Assembly (NCBI RefSeq): GCF_003073045.1
Contig: NC_037592.1
Location: 15,822,844 to 15,886,843, forward strand
Reading direction: 5' to 3'
Source: Pomacea canaliculata
Taxonomy: Eukaryota; Mollusca; Gastropoda; Architaenioglossa; Ampullariidae
Length of the DNA: 64,000 bases
Under the pieces are notes generated by a model that saw nothing but the letters and a program-made list of their open reading frames with translations, made no database searches and was not told the origin of the DNA. The position numbers were made by a program, and so were the translations under genes. Positions 1-10,600 of this stretch are shown one piece after another. The number at the start of each line of letters is the position of its first letter. Position 1 is the stretch's first letter.

Positions 1-64
1 GGTTTTGTGTCGGGTTTATAGACTGCTTTACACGAGTTTTGTGCCTTTACTTGGGTTTTGACAG

Positions 65-250
65 AAAAGGCGACAGCGCCACCTGCCAAAAAAAGACGAT
101 TCCGCACCACGTTCAGCGCAGAACAGCTCAAGAGCTTGGAAGAGGTTTTCAACTTGACTCACTACCCCGACATCAACACCCGAGACAAACTGTCTCTCAA
201 GACAGGCTTGTCAGAGGAACGTGTGCAGGTTAGCTCACACACACACACAC

Positions 251-333
<83 letters not shown>

Positions 334-2189
334 CACACTAACACACTAACACACTTTCACGTTTATACTTGGCTGTAGACTTCTTTCTTCATTTGCTCGA
401 CACTCATGTTGCTCTTGTGAAGTAACGCTGGCCCTACTTTAGTCCACAGCTGAAAGGTTTCCTTTTTTTGGAATGAAAGCGTATTTTAACTAAGACTTTA
501 AAAAGAGTTACTGGCATTGTGGAGTAGCAGCGAAAATAGCAACTTTGATGACACAGGTAGCGTAGAGGTAATCTAAATGAAATAAGTATTTTCAACAAGA
601 ACTCTGCAAGAAGAGTAGTGAGTAATGTTCATATTACTGACAAGTAGGGCGCCCTGCCAAGTTGATTGCGCTTTTAGAAACGGCTGTTGGGGAATGGCAA
701 CAGAGTACAGAGAACAATGGGAGAGAAGTGATACTGTTTAAAGTTGTTTTCAGTAAGAGTTTTTAACAGCATTTGTTCTTACCAGCTGTTCTCTCTTTTG
801 ACTCCTCCCCCATCCCCATCCACCATCTAGATCTGGTTCCAGAACCGCCGAGCCAAGTGGAGGAAGTACGAACGTTTAGGAAACTTTGGCGGTTTGCAGG
901 ATTTGCAGGAGGTGGACTACGTCCCGGCACCAAGAACCACACAGAAAGTAACTTCTGACAAGGTATGTCGTAAAAGGGAGTTTACTTTGAAATGAGGTCT
1001 TCATCTTTTTCCAAAACACGGGGGAGAAATACTTTGTGTTACAAAATTTGTGTGTCATAATGTCACGGATCAGTCCGTGCCTCCTTGTTTTAAAGTGAGT
1101 TTAATCCCTTCGCTGTTTGTAAATTACATTATCGATGAACGAGAGTGTCAGCGAGAAAAGGGAGATCACTCTAGCGACATAGAGAAGAAGCAGACGGCAT
1201 TGGCGGACATGAAAGAGGACGTTGTGTGTGTGTTTTAAGATAGAAAGGTAGATGCCAGTAATAATACCTTGCCTAGCCAAGGTTTATTGTTCTGTGTGTA
1301 CGGGCAATTGTGTTAGAGCCCTGCTGATCGAGGATTAGATCTAGACAAATCCTCGATCGCTTTAGGTAAATCCCCAGCTGTGTGGGCGGATGTACCATTG
1401 ACTTCGTGTTGCCAAGAAAATGTAAGTGCAGTACTCATGCAACGTCTGCTGGTGCGATTATAATTGAGGTAATATGATCAGAACTTTGTGTTGATGAACA
1501 GAACTGTGAGAGCCGTGTGTTTCCTATACACAGACGACGAGAGTTGAGATGAAGATTAAGAGCTAAGTGTGATTGATCGAAGTGCCCCAAAGATAAACAT
1601 TGTATGTACCATTAGCTGTGTGTCGCCGATAGAGTATTGTGTAGAGGCGAGCTATTTTTTATGCATATGTGTTTTGTAATCTGTAAGTCCTGAGCCATTC
1701 GAGCATTTTAATAACATTACATGGAAGCCTCAATCGTTATTTTGTGCATTGACAGAACACGTACGGAGGTCGTGAATGGGTGTTGCCCGTGAGTGCACCG
1801 GCGTCCGTGACACATAAACGAAATAGTTATTGACTTAAACTTTGAGAGTTAATTTTTTATACTAATGTTCACCCAGTCATTTGAAATATTGTTATCTCCT
1901 CTTGGTCCAGAAAATTCACAGAAAGATCTGCTGTGTGCGTATATGCATATATATATACACGGTCAGAAATACGTTTTGCATTTGCCAGAAATCTGTCAAG
2001 AGGAGGACTGACGGAGCCAGCCCAGACATTCCGAACTCTTTACCGACGTCGCCCACCCAAGGGGACGCCATTCCAGCGTTGGCAACTGTACCCGTGGCCT
2101 ACCCTTTCTACGGACCTTACATGGGCTTTTCTCCACTGTTCTACTACTCCCACTGCTGTGCAGTCCGGCCATGGGCCCCAGACTTGTGA
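65..2189 (+). CDS. ISX-like: ISX-like paired-like homeobox gene, 5' partial (3 exons)
   Basis: Exons 65-228, 831-962 and 1989-2189 (stop TGA); introns after 228 and 962 are phase 0 and the intron before 65 is phase 1, so an upstream exon lies outside the window. Exons 1 and 2 make a full 60-residue homeodomain starting near [13 protein letters not shown], with helix 3 reading [14 protein letters not shown] (Gln50, paired-like class). The stretch after it, [20 protein letters not shown], is the part that points to the intestine-specific homeobox (ISX) family, as I recall fish ISX carrying nearly the same tail. No paired box is visible. The C-terminus is short, aromatic and Pro-rich ([15 protein letters not shown]). 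Family knowledge: nuclear DNA-binding repressor, linked in vertebrates to gut carotenoid and vitamin A uptake; the role in this animal is inference. A (CA)n tract begins about 10 bases after the first donor. Other paired-like genes are possible but fit less well. Confidence 0.85.
236..352. repeat. (CA)n microsatellite in ISX-like intron
   Basis: Almost pure CA dinucleotide repeat ending in several copies of an eight-base variant (taacacac). It starts just inside the intron, about 10 bases from the donor at 229. It also creates a spurious open frame running on from the homeobox exon. Confidence 0.95.
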
Positions 2190-2402
2190 CCAGTGGGGAG
2201 GCAAGCAGCAGGATGAGCGGCGATGCCAGGCGCTCCGACAGTGTTACCTCCCTTCGACTGAAGGCGCAAGAACACGCAGCGGCTATGGAGATACAGTATT
2301 TGTACAAGTGATGCTGCATTGTGAAAACTGCATGAAGTTTATTTATTGAAGAGAGTATAAAGAACCGTAAGAGAAAACTGAAACTATGTGTTTCTATATT
2401 TT

Positions 2403-2408
2403 AATAAA
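2403..2408 (+). terminator. Polyadenylation signal of the ISX-like gene
   Basis: AATAAA 213 bases after the stop codon, in an AT-rich stretch; a reasonable 3' end for the upstream gene. Confidence 0.6.
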
Positions 2409-2738
2409 CATTTTAATTATTGAACAGATTAAAGATATAAAGACAGTTTTTCTGGAACCATCACGGTGTAGATCATAAGTATTGCTCTGTTAATGTTTGT
2501 TTGTACTTTGTCGATCTATCGGGGGAAACAAATACGAGTAGGATCTTTATTATGTCGTTGTCGAGAAGCAAAACTGGGTTACAAGATAATTTTCACATTT
2601 TTACAAGTTCTAATCTTGTCTTCCTTTGAATACTAAGATGCTAGTTAATTGATATGCTTGGCTAAAAGTAAAGGACGAGTGACGGAAATATGTATGAAAT
2701 AGGTTGAACCAAACAATTGATTATATTCAGGCTGCGTG

Positions 2739-2832
2739 TGTGTATGTGTGTGTGTGAGAGAGAGACCCTAGAGAATGTGTGTGAGAGAGAGAGACCATAC
2801 AGAATGTGTGTGTGTGTGAGAGAGACCATACA
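2739..2832. repeat. (GT)n/(GA)n compound microsatellite
   Basis: Alternating GT and GA blocks repeated about three times, separated by near-identical spacers (agaatgtgtgtg and accatacagaatg). Confidence 0.85.
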
Positions 2833-3281
2833 GAATGTAAAGACATGTCTTGAGTTCCCATGCCAGCAGTGCATTATGAAGATTTCATCACAATATTTTA
2901 CAATGTGCCTTATTTGTAGGATTTTTGTACAGCCACTAACTGCAAATAAACGAAAAGTCTCTGTGCTGCTGTCATTGATAAATCTCAGAGGAAGAGAACT
3001 GTCTCAGTGAATTTGCTCCAGTAAATATTCATAACGTATTTATAATAAATATCGATAATAAAAAAGCTGTTCGCTGGTTGACTTGTCGAAGGTTATGCAC
3101 ACACACTTTGCTATTATCAATTCTCTGTGCCTGTTTTACTAACTGTTTGTTCTCCCTTTCTCATTATTTGTAATACCCTTTCTCTGCATTTCATCCTTTT
3201 GTTATGAATCGGTCAGTTAGATTTATAATACAGATAAATATTTACTGACACCGTGCCATGACTATGTGTGGTGATTGTGTA

Positions 3282-3474
3282 CAGGGCCGCCGAGAGCCAG
3301 CCCGGGCCCCGGGACAGACGACCTCTCCGGGCCCCTTAAATTGTACTTGTAATCGTTAAAAGAAAAAGAAAAGGAGAAGAAGAAAAAAAAATCCACTGAC
3401 CAAGGCCGGGCCCCCTTGACAGCCGCGGGTCCGGGTACACCAGACCCCCCTGTCTCCCCCTCTCGTCAGGCCTG
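3282..3474. mobile_element. GC-rich hAT-type MITE with 8-bp target duplication
   Basis: The 193-bp element starts CAGGGCCGCCGAGAG and ends with the imperfect inverted copy (reverse complement CAGGCCTGACGAGAG, 11 of 15 matching). It is flanked by exact direct repeats attgtgta at 3274-3281 and 3475-3482. An 8-bp duplication is the signature of hAT transposases. It has no coding capacity, so it would have moved with a transposase supplied in trans. The GC-rich ends contrast sharply with the AT-rich surroundings. Confidence 0.85.
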
Positions 3475-4588
3475 ATTGTGTATAAGTGTAATCAGATAAT
3501 AAGTGTAGGTAGAACGTTAACAATGACCATCCGTCTATTTATCTATATTACAGTTAAATACACAGAAAAAAATCAGAATTAAACAAAATCTTAACTAATA
3601 TTTTTTTTTCACTCTTTATTTTCTTGCCTTCAGGAAGTTTGAAATAGACTATATCTAAATCGACGGTATAACTGGCAGAGAAATTGAGAAAGTCACAAAA
3701 ATGCGATCTAAATGATTAACTTTATTGCGATGTATGTGGTTTTTTTTAAAAGAATAAAACTCCTAGTAAACATATTTCTTGTAAAGTCGACAAAAACATA
3801 CTTTTTTATATATTCAAGTTTTCGTAAAAATTAAAATGACATGTTTTCCAACACTGAGAGGTGCGCATCAATCAGCGAAGACTTACAGAGGCAGTAAGGA
3901 ATGAACACCTGACCAGACTGTGAGCGAAGTGCGACCAAGCACACAGACACAACTGCGAAGAGTCGAGAGGAGAAAAATATGCGAAGAAGCCTGCATACAC
4001 TATATCTTTAGAGGTAAAACCCGCGAGTTTTTGTCATCTGCATGGTTGAAATGAGCTAGATACCGCGTCCCATCATACCATCCCATATTTCATATCATAT
4101 TAAAGCCAGTATAACGAGTAGAGTTTAGTTAAAATACAAAGCTTCCAGTATTTCTACCCTGCATGCGGTGTTATTAATTGTTGTTATTGTCACATTTTAT
4201 TTTGCCATTTTTTTCTTTATGCCTCTATTTTATGCCTCTCCTTTCTCTCTGTTCAAAGTGTATTTCACAAACACCCATACCTCGTTGCTAAGACTGGTAC
4301 CGTTCGCCCACTTCTCCCCCTGCTACACGTAGCTCTTTCTAGTCCCCCACCAACCACCTTGCAAGTAGTTGCCAATTGTGAATAACATTAACTGTCTAGA
4401 AATTCGAATAACACACTAGTTCATGTTAGAAAGAAATATGTAGTGAAGTGGTGTTGTCGTGCTGTACTTTAACGCAGATAAACAAAGTTGAAGACTGGTC
4501 CAGTTCTGTGCATGGTACAATGTGAAGATCTTCAGAGTGGTTCAATACATTCCTTCGCACTTGTTTAATCTGAGTTTGTTTGTTTTTT

Positions 4589-4594
4589 TTTATT
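4589..4594 (-). terminator. Polyadenylation signal of the CFAP97D-like gene
   Basis: AATAAA on the minus strand 49 bases beyond the stop at 4643. Its position favours 4643, not the earlier stop at 4956, as the real end of the gene. Confidence 0.55.
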
Positions 4595-4642
4595 TCTGAA
4601 ATTGTTGCCTGTTGTTGGATGGGATGAGATTTGAAAGCTGTC

Positions 4643-7600
4643 CTATTCCTGCCGCGACAGGTGTTTGGAGCTGGCTTCACCCTCTGACTCCATGCCGCTA
4701 CGCTGTGACGAGCGTTGTGACGAAGACGTGAAGTCCTCCACGTACTCCTTGTCGCTGTGCTGCGGCGCCATGCGGCCACTGACCGGTGATGTCGAGGACG
4801 ACAACTCCGGCGAGGAAACCCATGACGACAGAGGCAGATCCTCGCCGTCATCGCTGGTGTTGTCGGCATGTGACCTTTCCGCCCTAGAGGACGTGCCGAT
4901 GGAGACTTCTTTTCCCTTCTGACGACCACCGGATGTTGTTCTCTTTTGGTAGTCTTCACACTCCTCTTGACCCGTCTTTCTCTTTTCGGGCAGTCTTGGG
5001 GCCTGCTGACTCCTCGTCCGTCGTCCAGCTTGTGGAATAGTGAGCACTGGAGGAAGACAGGCCCTGGGGTTTTGACGCTTTGAAAGCGTCCTCGTCGGAG
5101 ATGACAACCACCTTCTTCCTACCCTTCTCCGCCGCCTTGGGAAGGGGCAAGGCTCTCTCTTCCGAATCCGTCCCCTCGCTGCTGGTGCTGTGACATTCGC
5201 GGGATGCTGGTCGACTGGGGATATCTTCACTAGCAATGATAGTCTCATCTAATTCGCCTTCGGAACTCGAAGTATCCCGACACATCCGCGCCAGGAACGA
5301 GGAATTTTTGTCCGCAGAGCGGCGGTCTGCCACACATCCCTTCACTTCCACTGTTCCAATGACGGCCTGAGGGCTCTTGTCCGGCTGTGCGCGAGGTCTG
5401 GCTGCAGAGGGGAGCACCGGGGAGGTTTTCTTGGCATCCAAGACGTTGGGAGAGCCGGGACCCGGGGGGACCTTAGGAGATGAGATGTTGGAATGTTCGA
5501 TGACTAAAGGGTCGCAGGTATGGGTTACAGCTGGCGGTGGATAAGGGCCGGTGGCGCTGGCGCTCCTGTTCTTAGATTTTCCTGAGGAGTTGTCTTTAAT
5601 ACTTGGGTCCTTTTTTTGCTTGAAACTGTCAGCATTGAATGCCACATTCTGAACTGGTTCAGCTTCCTCAGAGCGTGCTGTCCATCAAGAAATCAAATCA
5701 TCTCTAAGGTCAACATAAACAAAGTCTCTGTAATGTTTTGACTTATAGGTACTGAGAAGCGGGATTAGTCTTTTTTTTCTCTAAGAATTCTTTCTGTTCC
5801 TACATCGAAAGAAAGTGTGCGCGCCCCTGACTATGTGCAGGTGAAATCTTTTTAAAACTAGGACTATTCAACAACCCTGAAAGACATCAGGGACACGCAC
5901 GCACGCGGGCGGACACACACACACACACACACACATTTACAAACACACACACACACACACGTCTGCCGTAGTTCCAGCAAGTGTTCACATGATCAGCGAT
6001 CTTTTTCTCTCGACATACCGTGCCAGATTAAACGAAAATACTAAAAGACTTAAAGCCTGGTGCATCATCTGACGGAGGAAATCGTTTTTCTGACGCCCTC
6101 CTTCTCTGTCCACTAGTCTTTCAAGGCATATCCCAGCAGCAGCAGAAACAGCAACTGATGAATAGCTAGGAGGGTACTAAAGTGGCTGCAAGTTACAGCT
6201 GTGTTCGTCACCGTCCACTTACCCTTTGGTTTTTGAGGTTTGAGTCCGAATGTTTTCCACTGTCTGGCTCGCTTTTTGACCTCCTTGGCTCGCAGTTGTG
6301 TAGTGCGGGTGCTCGCGAACTGTAGAAGGAGGAACAGCGAGCATTCCTATACTTCCTGTACGATGTTACAAACAACTTAACAATCATGATGCGGTGTGAA
6401 CAAACCAGATTAGGCATGGCAAAATTTATACTGTCTGAGAGATCCCATTGAAAATCGCCATTGCCTGAAAAAGCAGGACAGAAACATGGCTAGATGTGTA
6501 GCTAGGTACAGTGAGCTGTCTTCACTCAGCTTGAGGAGACGGCAATCTGTACATATCCCACACAACTTCTCCCCCCATCTTCTCACTCTTTTATACACAC
6601 CCTTAAACTCACACACGCACGCACGTGCGCCGACAGATCCAAATATTACTTCATATTGTGGCGGAGAGGTGAGCTGCTTTGGGCTGCGTCTGATAGAAGG
6701 AAAGGGTTGAAACATTTCTCGGTCGTCCCTCAGACACCGACTGTGGTCGATCTTCTTGGCGTCGGGGTCCAGGCGGCAGAAGGAAGGCACAGGTCTGTAG
6801 AAGGAGTCGTACGTGAAGTACTCCGGGAAGCAATTCTGATGCAGCCGGCACTGCGCGCGCGCAAAACATCAGGGTCTTCGTGGCCATAACGACTGGCAGC
6901 TGGCTACAGTACGCCGTGCCACACCGCCATCATGCAAAAGATAATACGATACAACAAGATACAAATTAATAGACAAAATCACGTGATGACAAGTGCACAG
7001 CAACAAGGTAATGGTCTCCCCTTCACTTTTTTTGTTTGTTTTTTTTTTTCAAAGGTTGTTGGGGGTCGAGACGTTAAAGTCGTCACTTTACTCAGCTTTA
7101 TGTGAGGACGATGCCCGTTTTCTTGTCCTCGCTTACCTTCCCCAACCCTTTAAGGAGTCAGGTACCCAGGGTCGATTGGGGAAAGATTGTTGCGCGGCAG
7201 GAGTATCTAATTGGTGCGCCTCTCTGAGCCACTTGGCTATCCACTTCCCCACAAAACATCAAGTCAACAGATAATACAACACAATATATCAACATGAGAC
7301 AATATATAATGCAATGTTATAATAAACAAACTCAAATGCGCACGATAACAATGCAAAAGATAATACGATATACTAAAACAAAAAGATCAAATTACTAGGC
7401 AATCTTACAGTTTGCAATACGTCTTATGTCACTGTATTAAAAGCTATCTCTCTAACACACACACAGCTCTCGCATCACCGCCATTGCACAATTAACTGAG
7501 CTGTCATCACAGATCACAGTACATCGCTCCCCCCGATCTCACCAAGGCGTTTGCAAGCCACGCCGTAGAGGCTTTGCTCCGTGCACTCCACTTTTCTCTC

Positions 7601-10600
7601 CCTCCCCACATCATCCCTTCCTCCCTTTTAATAGCAAAGTGTTTCCACCTGGTGATTATATTTTACTGATTTCTAAGTCAGGGGTGACAGAGGTGTTCCA
7701 TCTTCGAACAATAGTAATGCGGGTCTTTTTTCAGGGAAGAGGCAAAGTCTGACTGCCAAGCTTGACCGTCTATTATTAAATCTAGTTAATATGAAGCGAG
7801 AAATAGTACCCCTCCTTCCATGATTTCCTTTTTCCGCTCATGCGCCAACTTCTTCCATAGTTTGATTACGTCTTTACTGGATTTTCTGTCCTTTGTTAAA
7901 TGCTGCCAATAACAAAAACAATCATTATCATCATCATCAGCATCAGCATCAGCATCATCAGCATCAGCAACAGCAAAAGCAAAAGCAAAAGCAAAAGCAA
8001 CAGCAACAGCAGCAGCAGCAACAACAACACCACCACCAAAACTAAGACAAAGCGAAGTCGATGACTAACCCGATAGCTCTGTTCCTGCTTGATTCGATCA
8101 TAGCAAGGTTTGACCTGAAGGATTCGCGTTAAGGTTCTGAAGTTTTCAGCGTTGATGCGGTCGGCCTCCATCATGCGGGCCCCGAAATTCAAGCTGTGGA
8201 CGTAAGCTCGTGAATATGAGTACGGCGTTGTCTAACGCAATCCGCGTTTCTCCTGCATCCAAACATTTTTGTCCCTCTTACCTATAGAGGTAAGCTGCTC
8301 AGAAAAAACGGTGTAGTAACGTGTATGTCTTATAATCCAAACAGCGAGTGACAAATAGAAGACTGCTCAGAGCGTCAGCTTATCATCCTCAAGAAACTCA
8401 TTTCATCTCTCCTAGAAAAGGAAGTGTTGAAACCTGGCGATTTTTGTGGTGTCTTTGATGGGTATATTTAAAATTAGCCGGTAAACTTCGATCATTGAAA
8501 TAATCTATTAATGAGCATTAAAACACTTGTTTTTCCCCGTTGCAAGCGGTCATTTTTCCAAACTCGATCGAGTCGACATAAAATGATGCAACTACTACTA
8601 TACGACGAACCAATCGCAGGACAAAAAGTTCCCTGTTTGTTTGTTTGTTTGTTTGTTTGTTTGTTTTCGCTTTTATTTTACGCCAGTGCGTTCCATGATT
8701 CTTGTTATCATACTATTGGCGAGGGCCTTAATAGTCTATTTGAGTCTTACTCCAAGATAACCTTATCCTATAGATTATGAAAGGTTAAACTCATACAAAC
8801 ACGTCGTTTTTTTTTTTTTTTTTGTTTTTTTTTTGCAGGAAGGTATATCTCCCCCTCCCCCACCTGAACGGCCTGTTTTGGATATTGAGATGATTGTCAG
8901 TCGTGGCGGGGGCGTTCATGGCGTTGATGATTCTCTTCAGCATCAGTCTGTTGTTAAACTCCAGCTCTGCCAGCTTCAGGCCTTCTTCCTGGACAGCGAT
9001 AGACGTACGGAGAATCAGTGAGCGAATAATGCTTGGTTTGTCTTCTGGGGAAGGATGGGAAACGGCATCAGAATGAGGGAATAATACTGGTGGAAAAGAC
9101 AAGAAATTAACTTTTTGTTTTCTCGCTCTCCATCCCTTTTTTCCTTCCTTCCCACTAGCATGCAGTCCCCCCTCTCTCTCTCTCTCTCTCTCTCTACTTC
9201 TCTCCCTGTAAGTGCTGTTCCATATCTTCAGCATACAGTAGATATTTTATAAACGTTCACTGTTAAATCATGCTTCGTATTTTCCACCCTCAAAGAGGTC
9301 CGTTTCTCCTCCAGGGTCTTGAAGCGAGGGTAAATCGTTTTCCTAGGACAACTGGTGAAACCAGAGACAAGCGTCTTGTCTCGTGAGGCCCCCAGAGTAG
9401 AGGATGTTGCTTTACCTGTAGAATCATAGCTATGAGTTGTTAGTTGTGGCAAAGCTTCTCTGGAATAAACTAACATAATGCAATCTCCGTGGGGTCTGAA
9501 CAGCGCGTTGTAACTGCGGAGACAAGAATGCTCTCTTTGATTTTCCTTCGGCAACGACTTACCCTCGTTTCGTGAACATGTGCCCTGAAGGCTTTCTGAG
9601 ATATCTGGAAAAGATGGGAGCCTGCGTGCGCTGAGGTACTTACCATCAGTTTCTTCAATTTAACCTTCACGCTCACGTGGGTTTTTGGAGGGCCCGTGTC
9701 TACACACGACTTTACTGCGAACAAAAAAAAAAAAAAAAAAGAAAGATTCAGCACAATACTGATTGGTCTTCAACTTTTTTCTTCCCAAATTGCAGTGTAG
9801 TTATTTTAAGGAAAAGCGCTTGCCAGTTAGTAGGGATAGACAGACTGACAGATATGTTGGTTTAGAAGGGTCATGTAAGTTAAAGTATAGCTATTTAATG
9901 AAAGCCCTTACTAATTAGTGAGGATAGATAGATATGTTGGCTTATAAAAGCCATGCGTGAAATAAGGATCTTGTACAGAGAGCGTGAGACCGATGACTTT
10001 GTACAGAACACAGTTGCCACTGTCATAGGACGCCAGGAACCATCTACTTGCGTACGTCAAGCGGAGTAAGCTGTCTGGTTTAGCCATCCTACCCGCCATA
10101 ACTGCTGAAGACTGTTCTTCGTGGTACCTTGGACATGGTTGACGCCGTCGGTAGTCGGAGGAGGAACTGTCTGACAAATCTGCTAAACCAGGCGTGTAGC
10201 GGGACTTTTCACCTGCTGCGTCTATCCATGTACATACGCCACCCCGACTCGCCCAACGACCAGAACCAGTCAAGGCATGCATGATTGTGTATCAACGGTA
10301 CACTGAATAATAATCACTGTGTAACTATGGTCTTTGTTTCTTTTACAAATTATATTTTCTATCCTAATCCTGATCATGTAAGTGCAGTCATTCCATCAGT
10401 GACTAGGATTTTACACTAAATACTTGATTTTATTATTGCTTATTAGTTATTTTTCCACCCTTTTCCCCTGGTAAAATATATCGTGAAGATAAGTGACCTC
10501 TCGTAATTGGGAGACGGCATTTATCTCCCGGTCTTTAATTTTTGTTTTGGTTTTAAGAGGGTTCTCGCCTCCTCTACCTCGATACCGATCCGTTATCGAA

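Larger units (their letters stand above)
2410..4588. other. Intergenic stretch between ISX-like and CFAP97D-like genes
   Basis: AT-rich spacer between two genes that converge (plus then minus). Apart from the compound microsatellite and the hAT-type MITE, I see no coding exon, RNA gene or other structured element. Confidence 0.6.

Noticed and set aside
58-333. Open frame running from the homeobox exon into poly-Thr/His sequence
   Set aside because: The second half is translation of the intronic CA repeat; the exon ends at the donor after 228.
236-352. CRISPR-like or telomeric array
   Set aside because: Simple CA microsatellite; the variant taacacac units are repeat decay, and the host is an animal.
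4426-4959. Arg-rich open frame on the minus strand overlapping the CFAP97D-like last exon
   Set aside because: Third-frame shadow of the Ser-rich coding frame; no family resemblance.
7896-8069. Poly-Leu/Met extension of exon 8070-8193
   Set aside because: It is the intronic CAT/CAG/CAA tract; a GTTAGT donor ends the exon at 8070 in the right phase.
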